From JANWYT01 sp034437555 (GTDB lineage Bacteria > Chloroflexota > Anaerolineae > Aggregatilineales > Phototrophicaceae), in contig DAOTTQ010000037.1 of NCBI GenBank assembly GCA_034437555.1, positions 1-64,000 of the forward strand: 64,000 nucleotides of DNA. Direction: 5' to 3'. The translations under genes and the position numbers were made by a program. Shown piece after piece: positions 17,364 to 26,071 of the stretch. The notes under the pieces are model-generated. The model was given only the letters and a program-made list of their open reading frames with translations. It had not been told where the DNA came from and searched no databases. Within the stretch, counting starts at the first letter, position 1, and each line of letters opens with the position of its first letter.

Positions 17364-18913
17364 TGACGTGGAAACCCAATAACGTAGAACGTGAACGCCT
17401 AGAAAAAGCCAAACGCCTAACAGACCAAGGCATTACGCTTTATCCACGCCGTGTACACCGTACACACACCACCGCCGAAGCAGTTTATGCCTATACAGAA
17501 GCCGAAGCCGCCACTCCCGACACAGCCAATACCATCGAAGTAACGGTTGTTGGGCGCGTGCGCCGTATTAACGTAAAAGGCAAAGTATCGTTTTTACACA
17601 TTGAAGACGAGTACGGGCGGATTCAGCTCTTTTTACGCATTAACGATATGGAAAAAGAGAACTATGCGCTGGTGGGCGACAAACTCATTGAAGCGGATGA
17701 CTTTGTACAAGCCACAGGCACGCTGATGAGAACACAAGCGGGTGAAATTAGCGTACATACGCGCCAAATTACCCTGCTTAGCAAAGCCCTTAGCCCCTTG
17801 CCCGTAATTAAACAGCAAGTCAATGAAGATGGTACAGTCAACGAATACGGCGAGTTTAGCGATGCAGAAGCACGTCGTCGCCAACGTTACGCCGACCTTG
17901 CCGTTCATCAAGACGTGCGCGAGGCATTTCGTAAGCGTGCCAAAATCATCAAGTCTATGCGTAATTTCTTAGACGATGAAGGCATGCTAGAAGTAGAAAC
18001 CCCCATCTTGCAACCCTTGTATGGAGGTGCGGCAGCTCGCCCATTTACCACCTATCATAATGAGCTAAAGAGTGAATACTTTTTGCGCGTTAGCTTTGAG
18101 CTATATCTTAAGCGGTTGCTGGTGGGTGGTTTTGATAGTGTTTATGAAATTGGGCGCGACTTTAGAAATGAGGGCGTGAGCTTTAAGCACAACCCCGAAT
18201 TTACCATGCTAGAGTTCTACAAAGCCTATATTGATTACAACGGCGTGATGAACATTGTAGAGCGTATGTTGGCGTTTATTTGCCAAGAAGTAAACGGCAC
18301 TACGCTTGCCACCTATGAAGGGCATGAAATTCAGTTTGCCCCTCCCTTCAAACGCCAAACAATGCGTGATGCCATTAAAGAACACTCTGGAATTGACTAT
18401 ATGGACTATTTGGATGCCTCTGCGCTCCAAACCGCTATTGAAGCGCAATACGCCAAAGACAACATCAAAGACAAGATTAAGCCCAATGAAACTTGGGGAC
18501 GTTTGGTGGTAGAGTATTTGTTTAGCACCTACGTTGAAAAGAAGCTCATCCAACCAACGTTCATCACCGATTTTCCGCGTGATATTTCGCCCTTTGCCAA
18601 GCGTGTCGATTACGATCATTTTCACGTAGAACGCTTTGAAATTTACATGGCAGGCATGGAAGCAGGCAACGCCTTTACAGAACTTAATGACCCCATCGAC
18701 CAGCAAGAACGGTTTGATGACATGGCAAGGCTGTATAAAAAGGGCGATGATGACGAAACCTTGCTTGACGAAGATTACTTGCGTGCCATGCGCTATGGGA
18801 TGCCCCCTAACGGCGGTTTCGGGATGGGGGTTGACCGCTTAGTCATGATTTTAACGGGCAAAACATCCATTAGAGATGTTCTGCTTTATCCTCATTCGCG
18901 TGATGAAAAATAG
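17363..18913 (+). CDS. lysS: Lysyl-tRNA synthetase, class II
   Basis: 516 residues. The N-terminal OB-fold (about 60-150) binds the anticodon. Motif 2 is EIGRDFRNEGVSFKHNPEFTM and motif 3 is GGFGMGVDRLVM. EAGNAFTELNDP is the conserved LysRS block. Length is normal. The first 50 residues lack an obvious extra domain. Translationally coupled to greA. Confidence 0.97.
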   Translation: MTWKPNNVERERLEKAKRLTDQGITLYPRRVHRTHTTAEAVYAYTEAEAATPDTANTIEVTVVGRVRRINVKGKVSFLHIEDEYGRIQLFLRINDMEKENYALVGDKLIEADDFVQATGTLMRTQAGEISVHTRQITLLSKALSPLPVIKQQVNEDGTVNEYGEFSDAEARRRQRYADLAVHQDVREAFRKRAKIIKSMRNFLDDEGMLEVETPILQPLYGGAAARPFTTYHNELKSEYFLRVSFELYLKRLLVGGFDSVYEIGRDFRNEGVSFKHNPEFTMLEFYKAYIDYNGVMNIVERMLAFICQEVNGTTLATYEGHEIQFAPPFKRQTMRDAIKEHSGIDYMDYLDASALQTAIEAQYAKDNIKDKIKPNETWGRLVVEYLFSTYVEKKLIQPTFITDFPRDISPFAKRVDYDHFHVERFEIYMAGMEAGNAFTELNDPIDQQERFDDMARLYKKGDDDETLLDEDYLRAMRYGMPPNGGFGMGVDRLVMILTGKTSIRDVLLYPHSRDEK

Positions 18914-18929
18914 GGTTTTATTGCGCGAA

Positions 18930-18990
18930 TTTTCAAATCATTAAAATGGTTCTATAATAAAGGCACTTATCTTCGTGCCTTTATTCTTTC
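18930..18990 (+). terminator. lysS terminator overlapping a possible promoter for the downstream kinase
   Basis: AATAAAGGCAC (18956-18966) and GTGCCTTTATT (18975-18985) form a perfect 11-bp stem followed by CTTTC. TTTTCA (18930-18935), a 17-base spacer and TATAAT (18953-18958) form a promoter candidate whose -10 box overlaps the left arm. The hairpin could end lysS or sit in the 5' leader of the kinase mRNA. Confidence 0.6.
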
Positions 18991-19015
18991 TATCTATTAG
19001 CTCATCGGAGACATC

Positions 19016-20125
19016 ATGAGCGACCAACTCGCAAACCAAGTAATATTAGACGGCTTTGGGCATAGTGTGCTGGTTTTCTCTAGTGATAACCACCTTACAC
19101 AATCTAACCTTGCCTCCGCTACATTGTTGGGGGCAGACCTCAATGTTATTCGCTCTGATGGATGGTCAGCAATCACGCAGCTATTTGACGGCAACTTGCG
19201 TGATAACACTTCGCTGGATGATATTCGCTCGCGCGCGTTAAAGTCCAGAGACCCCATTCGCTTTCATTTGTTGCGTAATGGCGAATACTTGCCCTGTTGG
19301 GCATCGGCACTTACGGGCGGAGATGGCAAGCTCTATACCATGCTCACATTAGATAACCCCGATTGGAGCGTCGCAAACAATGTTCTTAGCCATTTTAGAA
19401 CAGAAATGGAAGATGCGATTGGTAGCACACTGGGGCATATCAACCTTATCACGCGCACGCTAACCAGCAAGGCTGACGATGAAGCCGCGCTTAAAATTGC
19501 CAAGCGCATTGGCGGTTTTACCAAGCTCATCGGAATCCACATGCAACGCGCCGAGCGTTTGGTAAACCTTACAGAACGCTTAGAAGTGATTCGCATGGGC
19601 AAAATACGCGCGGTTGCCCAAGAACAACGCCAGCGCATTAAGTTAGAAGACTTTATAGAAGACTTTATGGAAAGCCTAGATAACCCCGCCTTTACTGACC
19701 CCGAAACCGAAGCGCAAGACCATCGCTCACGGATAAAGTTAAAGTTGGATGGCAATCTGGCTGTCGCAGCCACAAAACGCTATCTTTCGTATGCCTTGCA
19801 AGAGATTCTGCGGAATGCTATCATGTATAGTCTAAGGGGAACGCCCATTACATTAGCCGTCAGCACAAAAGGCAACATGGCACAAATTGATGTGGCTGAT
19901 GAGGGTTATGGTATTCAAGAACGCGACTTTGACCGCGTTTTCCTGCCGTTTCAGCGTGGACGACAACCCCAAGTTATTAGTGAATTTGGCTACGGTTTAG
20001 CTTTATACCTGTGTAAACAAGAGATTACTGCCATGAACGGCAAATTATGGTTTACATCAACCGAGACCTTTGGCACAACCTTTAGTGTTTTGTTGCCACT
20101 TTGGCAAGATGGGTCTTCATCTTAA
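19016..20125 (+). CDS. Soluble sensor histidine kinase, PAS-like domain plus HATPase
   Basis: A 369-residue protein with no membrane segment. Residues 8-115 resemble a PAS sensor. At 124-140, LSHFRTEMEDAIGSTLGHI aligns with the usual SHELRTPL dimerisation box, with His126 as the likely phosphorylation site but a divergent motif. Residues 255-365 are the ATPase domain: N box EILRNAIMYS, G1 DVADEGYGI and G2 GYGLALYL. No response regulator is adjacent. GGAG lies 5 bases before the ATG. Confidence 0.8.
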   Translation: MSDQLANQVILDGFGHSVLVFSSDNHLTQSNLASATLLGADLNVIRSDGWSAITQLFDGNLRDNTSLDDIRSRALKSRDPIRFHLLRNGEYLPCWASALTGGDGKLYTMLTLDNPDWSVANNVLSHFRTEMEDAIGSTLGHINLITRTLTSKADDEAALKIAKRIGGFTKLIGIHMQRAERLVNLTERLEVIRMGKIRAVAQEQRQRIKLEDFIEDFMESLDNPAFTDPETEAQDHRSRIKLKLDGNLAVAATKRYLSYALQEILRNAIMYSLRGTPITLAVSTKGNMAQIDVADEGYGIQERDFDRVFLPFQRGRQPQVISEFGYGLALYLCKQEITAMNGKLWFTSTETFGTTFSVLLPLWQDGSSS

Positions 20126-20167
20126 AACCACATGACACGACATTGCCCTATGTGGTGTGGTTGAGGT

Positions 20168-20202
20168 CTGCGCCTCCCCTGTCTTAGGGCGAGGCGTTTT
20201 TT
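20168..20202 (+). terminator. Terminator after the soluble histidine kinase
   Basis: CGCCTC (20171-20176) pairs with GAGGCG (20191-20196), with further inner pairing of CCCT and AGGG, and is followed by TTTTTT. A classic intrinsic terminator. Confidence 0.85.
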
Positions 20203-20240
20203 ATTGCTTATGATTATCACACAGCGAAAGGACATGAACG

Positions 20241-20399
20241 ATGGAGTTTTTAACGCCAGAAATTTTTAACGCCCTCATTATTGCCAACCTTATGGTTGGG
20301 ATTGCTTTGGCGGGTGTTCGGCTGTATCAAGATTTAACGCGCTCATCTTCTCGTTCTCATTCGCCAAAAGACAAAACACAACCTAAGAAACCACGTTAA
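20241..20399 (+). CDS. Small single-span membrane protein, 52 aa
   Basis: A short open frame with AAAGGA 9 bases before ATG 20241. The protein begins MEFLTPEIFNALIIANLMVG, with one hydrophobic helix (about residues 8-27), and then a Ser/Lys/Pro-rich basic tail. It sits between the kinase terminator and serS, 39 bases before serS, and may be co-transcribed with it. The shape resembles small membrane anchors or TatA-like proteins, but the FG motif and amphipathic helix of TatA are absent. Function unknown. Confidence 0.55.
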   Translation: MEFLTPEIFNALIIANLMVGIALAGVRLYQDLTRSSSRSHSPKDKTQPKKPR

Positions 20400-20438
20400 T
20401 TTTACACATCAAGCCAACACTTAAGGAGATGATTTACC

Positions 20439-21866
20439 ATGCTCGACATTACGATTATCCGCGAAAAACCCGACTTTGTTCGGGAACGCTTGCGCTTACT
20501 TGGCGATGAACCCGCCGTTGAGCGCGTGGATATTGTCCTACAATTAGACCAAGAACGCCGTCAAAACATCCTAGAAGCCGAAACGCTTCAGGCATACCGC
20601 AACAAGCTCAACAAGAGCTTTGGGCAATTGCGCGGCAATAAACAGCTAGACGGTGGGACACAACTCCTTAGAATCTATCATGCGACTACTGCTATCTTGG
20701 CAAAGCAGTATGAAGAAGCGATTGCCATTCTTGGGGGAGGAAACGACAAAGCCTTAAACTATGAGGGGCAAACCCTTAGCAGTGATGTTGCGTTTGAAAT
20801 GGTCACAGATGCCCTACGCATCATGAGCGATGCCCACGCCAAATTAACCGACCACATCAACAGCATTGAAGCAAAACTGCGAGAAACCATGCTCCTTATC
20901 CCCAATTTGCCCCATGAAAGCACGCTAGTGGGCGCAAGCGATGAAGAAAACCGCGCATGGACGCCCGAAGGCATTTTGCCCGAATTTAACTTTACGCCAA
21001 AGCCTCATTGGGATTTAGCCAACGACCTGGGCATTATTGACTTTGAGCGTGGGGTGCGATTGTCGGGGTCGCGCTTTTATGTGCTTAAGGGCGATGGCGC
21101 ACGCCTACAACGCGCCCTTGCCTCATTCTTCCTAGACCAAGCCCGCGAAAAAGGCTTTCAAGAGCTATACGTCCCTTACTTGGTGCAAGAAGCCATGATG
21201 GAAGGCGCGGGGCAATTCCCTAAATTCCGTGATGTTGTCTATAGTGACCCCGATGCCGATTTGTATTTGCTTCCTACGGCAGAAGTAGCCATTACCAACA
21301 TGCACCGCGATGAAATTTTAGAAGAAGACCAATTGCCCCTCTATTATGTGGCACAAACGCCCTGTTTCCGCCGTGAACAAACATCGGCAGGCAAGGATGT
21401 AAGAGGCATTAAGCGTGTCCATCAGTTTGAAAAAGTGGAAATGTACAAGTTCACTAGCCCAGAAACCAGCTACGCCGAACTAGAATCACTGACAGAAGCC
21501 GCCTCGGATATTGCGCGTGCTTTAGGGATTCCATTCCGCCGTTTAGAAATTGTCACGGGTGACTTGGGCTTTAGTGCCACAAAGAAATATGACATTGAAG
21601 TGTGGGCGGCAGGTTGCCAAGAGTGGCTCGAAGTTAGCTCATGCAGTAATACAGAGGACTTTCAGGCAAGACGCGCCATGATTCGCTATCGCACCAAACA
21701 AGACCGCAAAACGCGCTACGTTCACACCCTTAACGGCAGTGGGCTGGCGTTGCCGCGCGTTATCATTGCCATCTTAGAAAACTATCAACAAGAAGACGGC
21801 AGCGTGATTATTCCGCCTGTCCTACGCCCTTACTTGGGCGGGCAAGAACACATCGCCAAAGCCTAA
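20439..21866 (+). CDS. serS: Seryl-tRNA synthetase with enlarged N-terminal arm
   Basis: 475 residues, about 45 more than usual. The C-terminal class II core is complete: LPTAEVAI, motif 2 FRREQTSAGKDVRGIKRVHQFEK and motif 3 LNGSGLALPRVIIAILENYQ. The extra length lies in the long tRNA-binding arm: between the first coiled-coil helix (residues 35-65) and the hinge IPNLPHESTLVG (154-165) there is an insertion of about 40 residues (69-110) with GGTQLLRIYHATTAILAK and AILGGGND. The arm binds the tRNA-Ser variable loop. AAGGAG precedes the ATG. Confidence 0.95.
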   Translation: MLDITIIREKPDFVRERLRLLGDEPAVERVDIVLQLDQERRQNILEAETLQAYRNKLNKSFGQLRGNKQLDGGTQLLRIYHATTAILAKQYEEAIAILGGGNDKALNYEGQTLSSDVAFEMVTDALRIMSDAHAKLTDHINSIEAKLRETMLLIPNLPHESTLVGASDEENRAWTPEGILPEFNFTPKPHWDLANDLGIIDFERGVRLSGSRFYVLKGDGARLQRALASFFLDQAREKGFQELYVPYLVQEAMMEGAGQFPKFRDVVYSDPDADLYLLPTAEVAITNMHRDEILEEDQLPLYYVAQTPCFRREQTSAGKDVRGIKRVHQFEKVEMYKFTSPETSYAELESLTEAASDIARALGIPFRRLEIVTGDLGFSATKKYDIEVWAAGCQEWLEVSSCSNTEDFQARRAMIRYRTKQDRKTRYVHTLNGSGLALPRVIIAILENYQQEDGSVIIPPVLRPYLGGQEHIAKA

Positions 21867-21874
21867 AACACACG

Positions 21875-21904
21875 AGGGGCGCAAAATGTTTGCGCCCCCT
21901 GTTT
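21875..21904 (+). terminator. Terminator between convergent serS and the small coiled-coil gene
   Basis: GGGGCGCAAA (21876-21885) and TTTGCGCCCC (21889-21898) form a perfect 10-bp stem with a 3-base loop, then GTTTT. It can act on both strands. Confidence 0.8.
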
Positions 21905-22140
21905 TACCAATGTTCTAGTCGCCGTTTTGCGCGAATTTTTAGCTGTTCTACGAAGTAAGCAGACTTGCGAAACTCTTTAAGCTCATACAGTTCATCTTCG
22001 TGGATGTTTTTTACTTCTTCTAGTTGCTCTAAATAGTTTACCCGTGTTAGCGTTTCCATTGAATGTTCAAATTCTACAATTTGTATCAATGTCGGCGCAG
22101 AGGTTATAAAATCTAGGATTTCTTCGTAGGCGTTTATCAT
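21904..22140 (-). CDS. Small charged coiled-coil protein, 78 aa
   Basis: A soluble, helical, acidic then basic protein (YLEQLEEVKNIHEDELYELKEF, followed by KIRAKRRLEHW). Start ATG 22140 has AGAGGG 7 bases upstream; the in-frame GTG at 22158 overlaps the peptidase stop. It follows the S9 peptidase gene by 17 bases and is probably co-transcribed. No family recognised. Confidence 0.65.
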   Translation of the reverse strand: MINAYEEILDFITSAPTLIQIVEFEHSMETLTRVNYLEQLEEVKNIHEDELYELKEFRKSAYFVEQLKIRAKRRLEHW

Positions 22141-22157
22141 CGTACATCCCTCTGTCA

Positions 22158-24044
22158 CTAGGCATACAGGACGTATTGTAATAAAAATCGCTCCAATTTG
22201 ATATAAAAATCCTCTATAGTTTCTGGTTTAGAAAAGCCGTGCCCTTCGCCAGCATACGTATGATACTCATGGGTAATGCCGTTACGCTTTAATGCGCCGA
22301 CAATGGCTTCAGATTGTGAGGGCGGTACGACTTTATCCTCTAAGCCCTGAAAAATAATCATGGCATCCTTGATGAGGTGTGCGCCAAACAAAGGAGAGCG
22401 TTCTCGCCAGCGTGATGCCGCTTCTGGCAACTCTCCCAAAAGCCAGTCACTATAGCGTTCTTCAAACTTATGAGTATCTAGTGCCAAAGTAAACTGATTG
22501 GCTACCCCATAAGAATTTACACCCGCCTTAAACACATTAGGGTAGTTGACCAGCGTTTGTAGCACCGTATAGCCACCTGCGCTTCCGCCCATAATGACCA
22601 GCTTTTGTTTGTCTACCAGCCCTTTATCCGCAAGGTATAAAGCCCCTGTGCGCGAATCTTCCACATCATACACGCCCCAATTAAGATGGTGCTTGTCCAT
22701 GTATGGCTTGCCATAGCCCGTACTACCGCGATGATTTACTTGTAATACGGCATAGCCCCGCGTTGCAAAAAACTGTACTTCATCGCTATAGTCAGCATTG
22801 CGCTGTGAGGTCGGTCCGCCGTGTACGAGTACCATCAATGGGGGCAAACCCACACCTTCATAAGCAGGGTTTTTAGGGGCATAGTACAAGCCATGTACGG
22901 TTTCGCTGTCATGCCCCGCCCACGTTATCGCTTCTACTTTAGAGAGGTCATCAGGGGCAACGCGCTCATAAGTGGCACGCCGTACCACCCTTACGCCCGT
23001 AGTGGGACTGTACGCCACAATGCGCCCTCCAATGACTGATGATGAGGCAATCAAGGCAATGCGCTCACCTGTTGGCGCAATGCTAATTTGCTTCAAGAAA
23101 GTATACTCATTTAGCCCTTCAAGGCGTGTGTGACTCTTTGTGTGCGTGTTATATTTCCATAGGCTTACAAAGCCCACCTCGGCACGAATGTAGAAAATAG
23201 ATTGTCCATCCGACGACCAACCCAACTGGCGAATACCTTGCACCCATGCAGGCGTGCCATGCTCATACTCACCAAACGTCACTTGGGTGTGTGTGCCGTC
23301 TTGCAAGTCACACAAATACACATGCCCCCAACCCGTTTCATCGCTGATGTACGCTAGGTAACGCCCATCAGGTGAAAACTGCGGTTGCAAAATAGCGGTC
23401 GTCTGTGAGCCACAGAGCGTTACTTCGTTTACGGCGTATGGCGCACCCGTTTTGTCGGTGTCTAGCGTGATAAGCCGAAGTTCTGTGCCATTGAATGGCA
23501 TTTGTGGGTGATTCCATGCCACATACGCCAAATGTGTGCCTTGGGGATGCCATGTGGGTTGCATCACAAAGTCGTCACCGCTGGCAAGAATGCTTGGTAA
23601 ACGTGCGCCTTCTGCATCCACCAATAGCACACGGTCTTTGTTTTCATAGCTATTGATAAACGCCACCCATTGCCCATCTGATGACACCATTGGCGAAACC
23701 GAAGCACCCATCGCTGGCACAATGGCTTTAGGTTGCCCATGGTTCAGCGCAATATGGTATAACCGCCCTCCAGCGGCATAAATAGCCACCCCATGCGACA
23801 CCGTAAACTCACCGCCCCCATAGCCCACACGCCCCCCCACCGAGGTTGAACCGTCGGTCAGGTCATGAGGGGCTTCATATTCTGTTTGTGCCACCAATAC
23901 CCCAACACCACCACGCCGTTCTGCCCAAACTAGGGTTTCGCCATCGCTATCCCACTGTACATCAAGCAAGCGCAAGCTGCCCGCCATGCCTTTAGGAGAA
24001 ATGGGGCTTTTCCATGTGCCATAGGGCTTCTTTTCTTGGGTCAT
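22158..24044 (-). CDS. S9-family serine peptidase (prolyl oligopeptidase / acylaminoacyl-peptidase type)
   Basis: 628 residues. The N-terminal half is a WD40-like beta propeller with SPDGRYLAYISDE repeats (about residues 20-350). The C-terminal alpha/beta hydrolase has the oxyanion HGGP (408-411), nucleophile GGSAGG with Ser488, Asp570 in GLEDKVVPP and His602 in GEGHGF. Such enzymes cleave short peptides, often removing acylated N-terminal residues. No signal peptide, so cytoplasmic. It follows the L,D-transpeptidase by 9 bases on the same strand. Confidence 0.93.
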   Translation of the reverse strand: MTQEKKPYGTWKSPISPKGMAGSLRLLDVQWDSDGETLVWAERRGGVGVLVAQTEYEAPHDLTDGSTSVGGRVGYGGGEFTVSHGVAIYAAGGRLYHIALNHGQPKAIVPAMGASVSPMVSSDGQWVAFINSYENKDRVLLVDAEGARLPSILASGDDFVMQPTWHPQGTHLAYVAWNHPQMPFNGTELRLITLDTDKTGAPYAVNEVTLCGSQTTAILQPQFSPDGRYLAYISDETGWGHVYLCDLQDGTHTQVTFGEYEHGTPAWVQGIRQLGWSSDGQSIFYIRAEVGFVSLWKYNTHTKSHTRLEGLNEYTFLKQISIAPTGERIALIASSSVIGGRIVAYSPTTGVRVVRRATYERVAPDDLSKVEAITWAGHDSETVHGLYYAPKNPAYEGVGLPPLMVLVHGGPTSQRNADYSDEVQFFATRGYAVLQVNHRGSTGYGKPYMDKHHLNWGVYDVEDSRTGALYLADKGLVDKQKLVIMGGSAGGYTVLQTLVNYPNVFKAGVNSYGVANQFTLALDTHKFEERYSDWLLGELPEAASRWRERSPLFGAHLIKDAMIIFQGLEDKVVPPSQSEAIVGALKRNGITHEYHTYAGEGHGFSKPETIEDFYIKLERFLLQYVLYA

Positions 24045-24053
24045 CGTTTATTT

Positions 24054-25820
24054 TTATCCTTGTACTAGCGTGTTGTCGGCACTCAGCCTATCAGAAATAA
24101 AGTTCATTGCTTGTCGCCCTAGCTCGCTTTGGGGTGGAAACTCGCTGGCGATGATTTCTACTACTGTTCCCATCTCTGCCCAACGAAAGATGGCTTCGGC
24201 TTCTTGATTGTTTGCCATCACACAACCATAAGTGCTGGCGTTGCCCACCTGCCCATCGTCTAAATATGCGCCATTAGGCAAAAGCACCGCCCCATGGAAG
24301 CCATTCATCAAGCCCGGCACGACCTCATAAATTCCCATAAACCACGCCATTTCCCACTGCGAACAGCCCGTACTGGTACACAGGCTAAAACCGCTTCCGT
24401 AGGCTTTTTCCTCGTGGGATAGCACTTGAAAGATGCCTGGATACGTGGGGGCTTCTGTGCGACCAACAGAAATACGCCAATGGAACACCACTTCACCATT
24501 TTCGTATGCTACCAAGTAACGGCGGTCCAAATCAACGACAATGCGCTTATTGGGGATGGGGTCTAGCACCAATAACTCATCGCGTGATGGCAAGTTAATT
24601 GTTGCTCCTATAGACAACTGATTCCAGTCTACATTTGGGTTCACATTTTCAATTAGCCTAAAGGGAATCCCTGTTTTACGTGAAATTCGTTGCCCCCAAT
24701 CCCCCGATGCAAGCGTCATCGTGGTAGAAAGATAGCGCACACGCAAATAAGCCGTGTCGCTTCCCTCCAATAATGCCTTAGAGACTTGTTCGCTCACTTC
24801 GCGGTCATCTAAGTAACGGGGTTGGGCTTCGCTTGCCAGCTGGCTATTGATGGCGTTCACAAAGGGTCTAAATGCCTCAGTACGCAATGCCAACCCATTA
24901 GGGCTTGCCATAAGCCAGCGAGTAATTTCTTCACGGGTACTTGTCCATGGCATTTGTACGTCTTGGAAGGGGTCGTACCCAACAAGTGTAAATGAGCCGT
25001 TTAAGAAAGCTCGTGCTTGTTCTAAATAGGGCATCGGGTCTACGACAGTAGGGGGCAAAGAGCGCGTCACTAGCTCTACACGGCGCGTTCTCGTAATATT
25101 CACCGCATTCTGCTTGATGGTATCTAGCGTTAAGAAAACGTCTAGTTCACGCCCAGTACGCCCCAAAATACCTACCAATTGCTCATCACGCCACTCATAG
25201 CCCGCTTCATAAGGGGCAAGGTATACGGGTGTCACCAAGTCTAACAATACGGTCTGTGCGATGGCTTCATCCAGCGTCACGACAGGTTGCACCTCATACC
25301 CCATCGGGAAGCCTTGAATACCCACAGCACGCGCTTCTTGGGCAATGGCATAGGGGTCTATCTTTAGCCCTAGCTCAATGGGGCTAACCTGCCGAATGCT
25401 TTCGCCGTTTAGCATAATCTCTAGTTTGATGTCGTTCATCCACGTATTCAGAATAGCCTCTTGCGCGTCATTAACGCTTTTACCCGATAACGGCACACCC
25501 AACGCCCAGACGTTATAGCCAATGTTCGGCGAGAAAAAGACGCTTATCATTATCAGCAAGAACACCACACTCCCAAAACCCCACAAAACGCGGTTAAGAG
25601 GCGTGTGCGTTTTAAGATACCACCAAACATCTTGTAGAGCATCTAGTCCGTCGGTTACCCGTGAAGGCATCTCAAATTGCCGTGATGAGCGCGCTTCTCG
25701 CGTGCGAGGGGTGGGTTCATCAGATGAAATGGGCGCACCTACCATTGATTGTCGTTGTTTGCGTTTTTCAATTCGTTGTCTTGCGCGACTATCTCCACGC
25801 GATTTTGCTTCGTTATCCAT
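24054..25820 (-). CDS. Membrane-anchored L,D-transpeptidase (YkuD) with VanW-like and LysM-like regions
   Basis: 588 residues. A basic cytoplasmic segment (1-75) is followed by one transmembrane helix (79-98), so the enzyme faces outward. Residues 100-260 resemble the peptidoglycan-binding domain found beside VanW/YkuD. Residues 368-411 look like LysM. The YkuD domain (424-560) carries His509 in FHGAVLLP and Cys533 in STYGCVMA, the catalytic pair that forms 3-3 peptidoglycan cross-links. First gene of an operon with the S9 peptidase. The RKQRQ-rich tail at the N-terminus is unusually long. Confidence 0.9.
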   Translation of the reverse strand: MDNEAKSRGDSRARQRIEKRKQRQSMVGAPISSDEPTPRTREARSSRQFEMPSRVTDGLDALQDVWWYLKTHTPLNRVLWGFGSVVFLLIMISVFFSPNIGYNVWALGVPLSGKSVNDAQEAILNTWMNDIKLEIMLNGESIRQVSPIELGLKIDPYAIAQEARAVGIQGFPMGYEVQPVVTLDEAIAQTVLLDLVTPVYLAPYEAGYEWRDEQLVGILGRTGRELDVFLTLDTIKQNAVNITRTRRVELVTRSLPPTVVDPMPYLEQARAFLNGSFTLVGYDPFQDVQMPWTSTREEITRWLMASPNGLALRTEAFRPFVNAINSQLASEAQPRYLDDREVSEQVSKALLEGSDTAYLRVRYLSTTMTLASGDWGQRISRKTGIPFRLIENVNPNVDWNQLSIGATINLPSRDELLVLDPIPNKRIVVDLDRRYLVAYENGEVVFHWRISVGRTEAPTYPGIFQVLSHEEKAYGSGFSLCTSTGCSQWEMAWFMGIYEVVPGLMNGFHGAVLLPNGAYLDDGQVGNASTYGCVMANNQEAEAIFRWAEMGTVVEIIASEFPPQSELGRQAMNFISDRLSADNTLVQG

Positions 25821-26006
25821 GTCAAACCTACCACATACTCACTAAACAACGTATCACTTGATTAGGCTTACACAGTTGGCAGAAATTAGCCCTTTTGATA
25901 AAACAACATGCACTGCATAATGCCTGACTTTATTTATATCACCTTTGCCTTAAAAAGCGATATGTGCCTTTAGCATCTTCAACACAAAAACGTTTTAAGC
26001 AAAGCA

Positions 26007-26036
26007 TTGAAACGATTCGTTACTATGGGGTATTAT
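26007..26036 (+). promoter_or_regulatory. Promoter for the GH13 gene
   Basis: TTGAAA (26007-26012) and TATTAT (26031-26036), spacer 18, about 36 bases before the ATG at 26072. It lies in a 251-base divergent gap that shows no other gene. Confidence 0.55.
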
Positions 26037-26071
26037 ACTTACCATAGAACTTGTTATTTAAGGACACCTTT

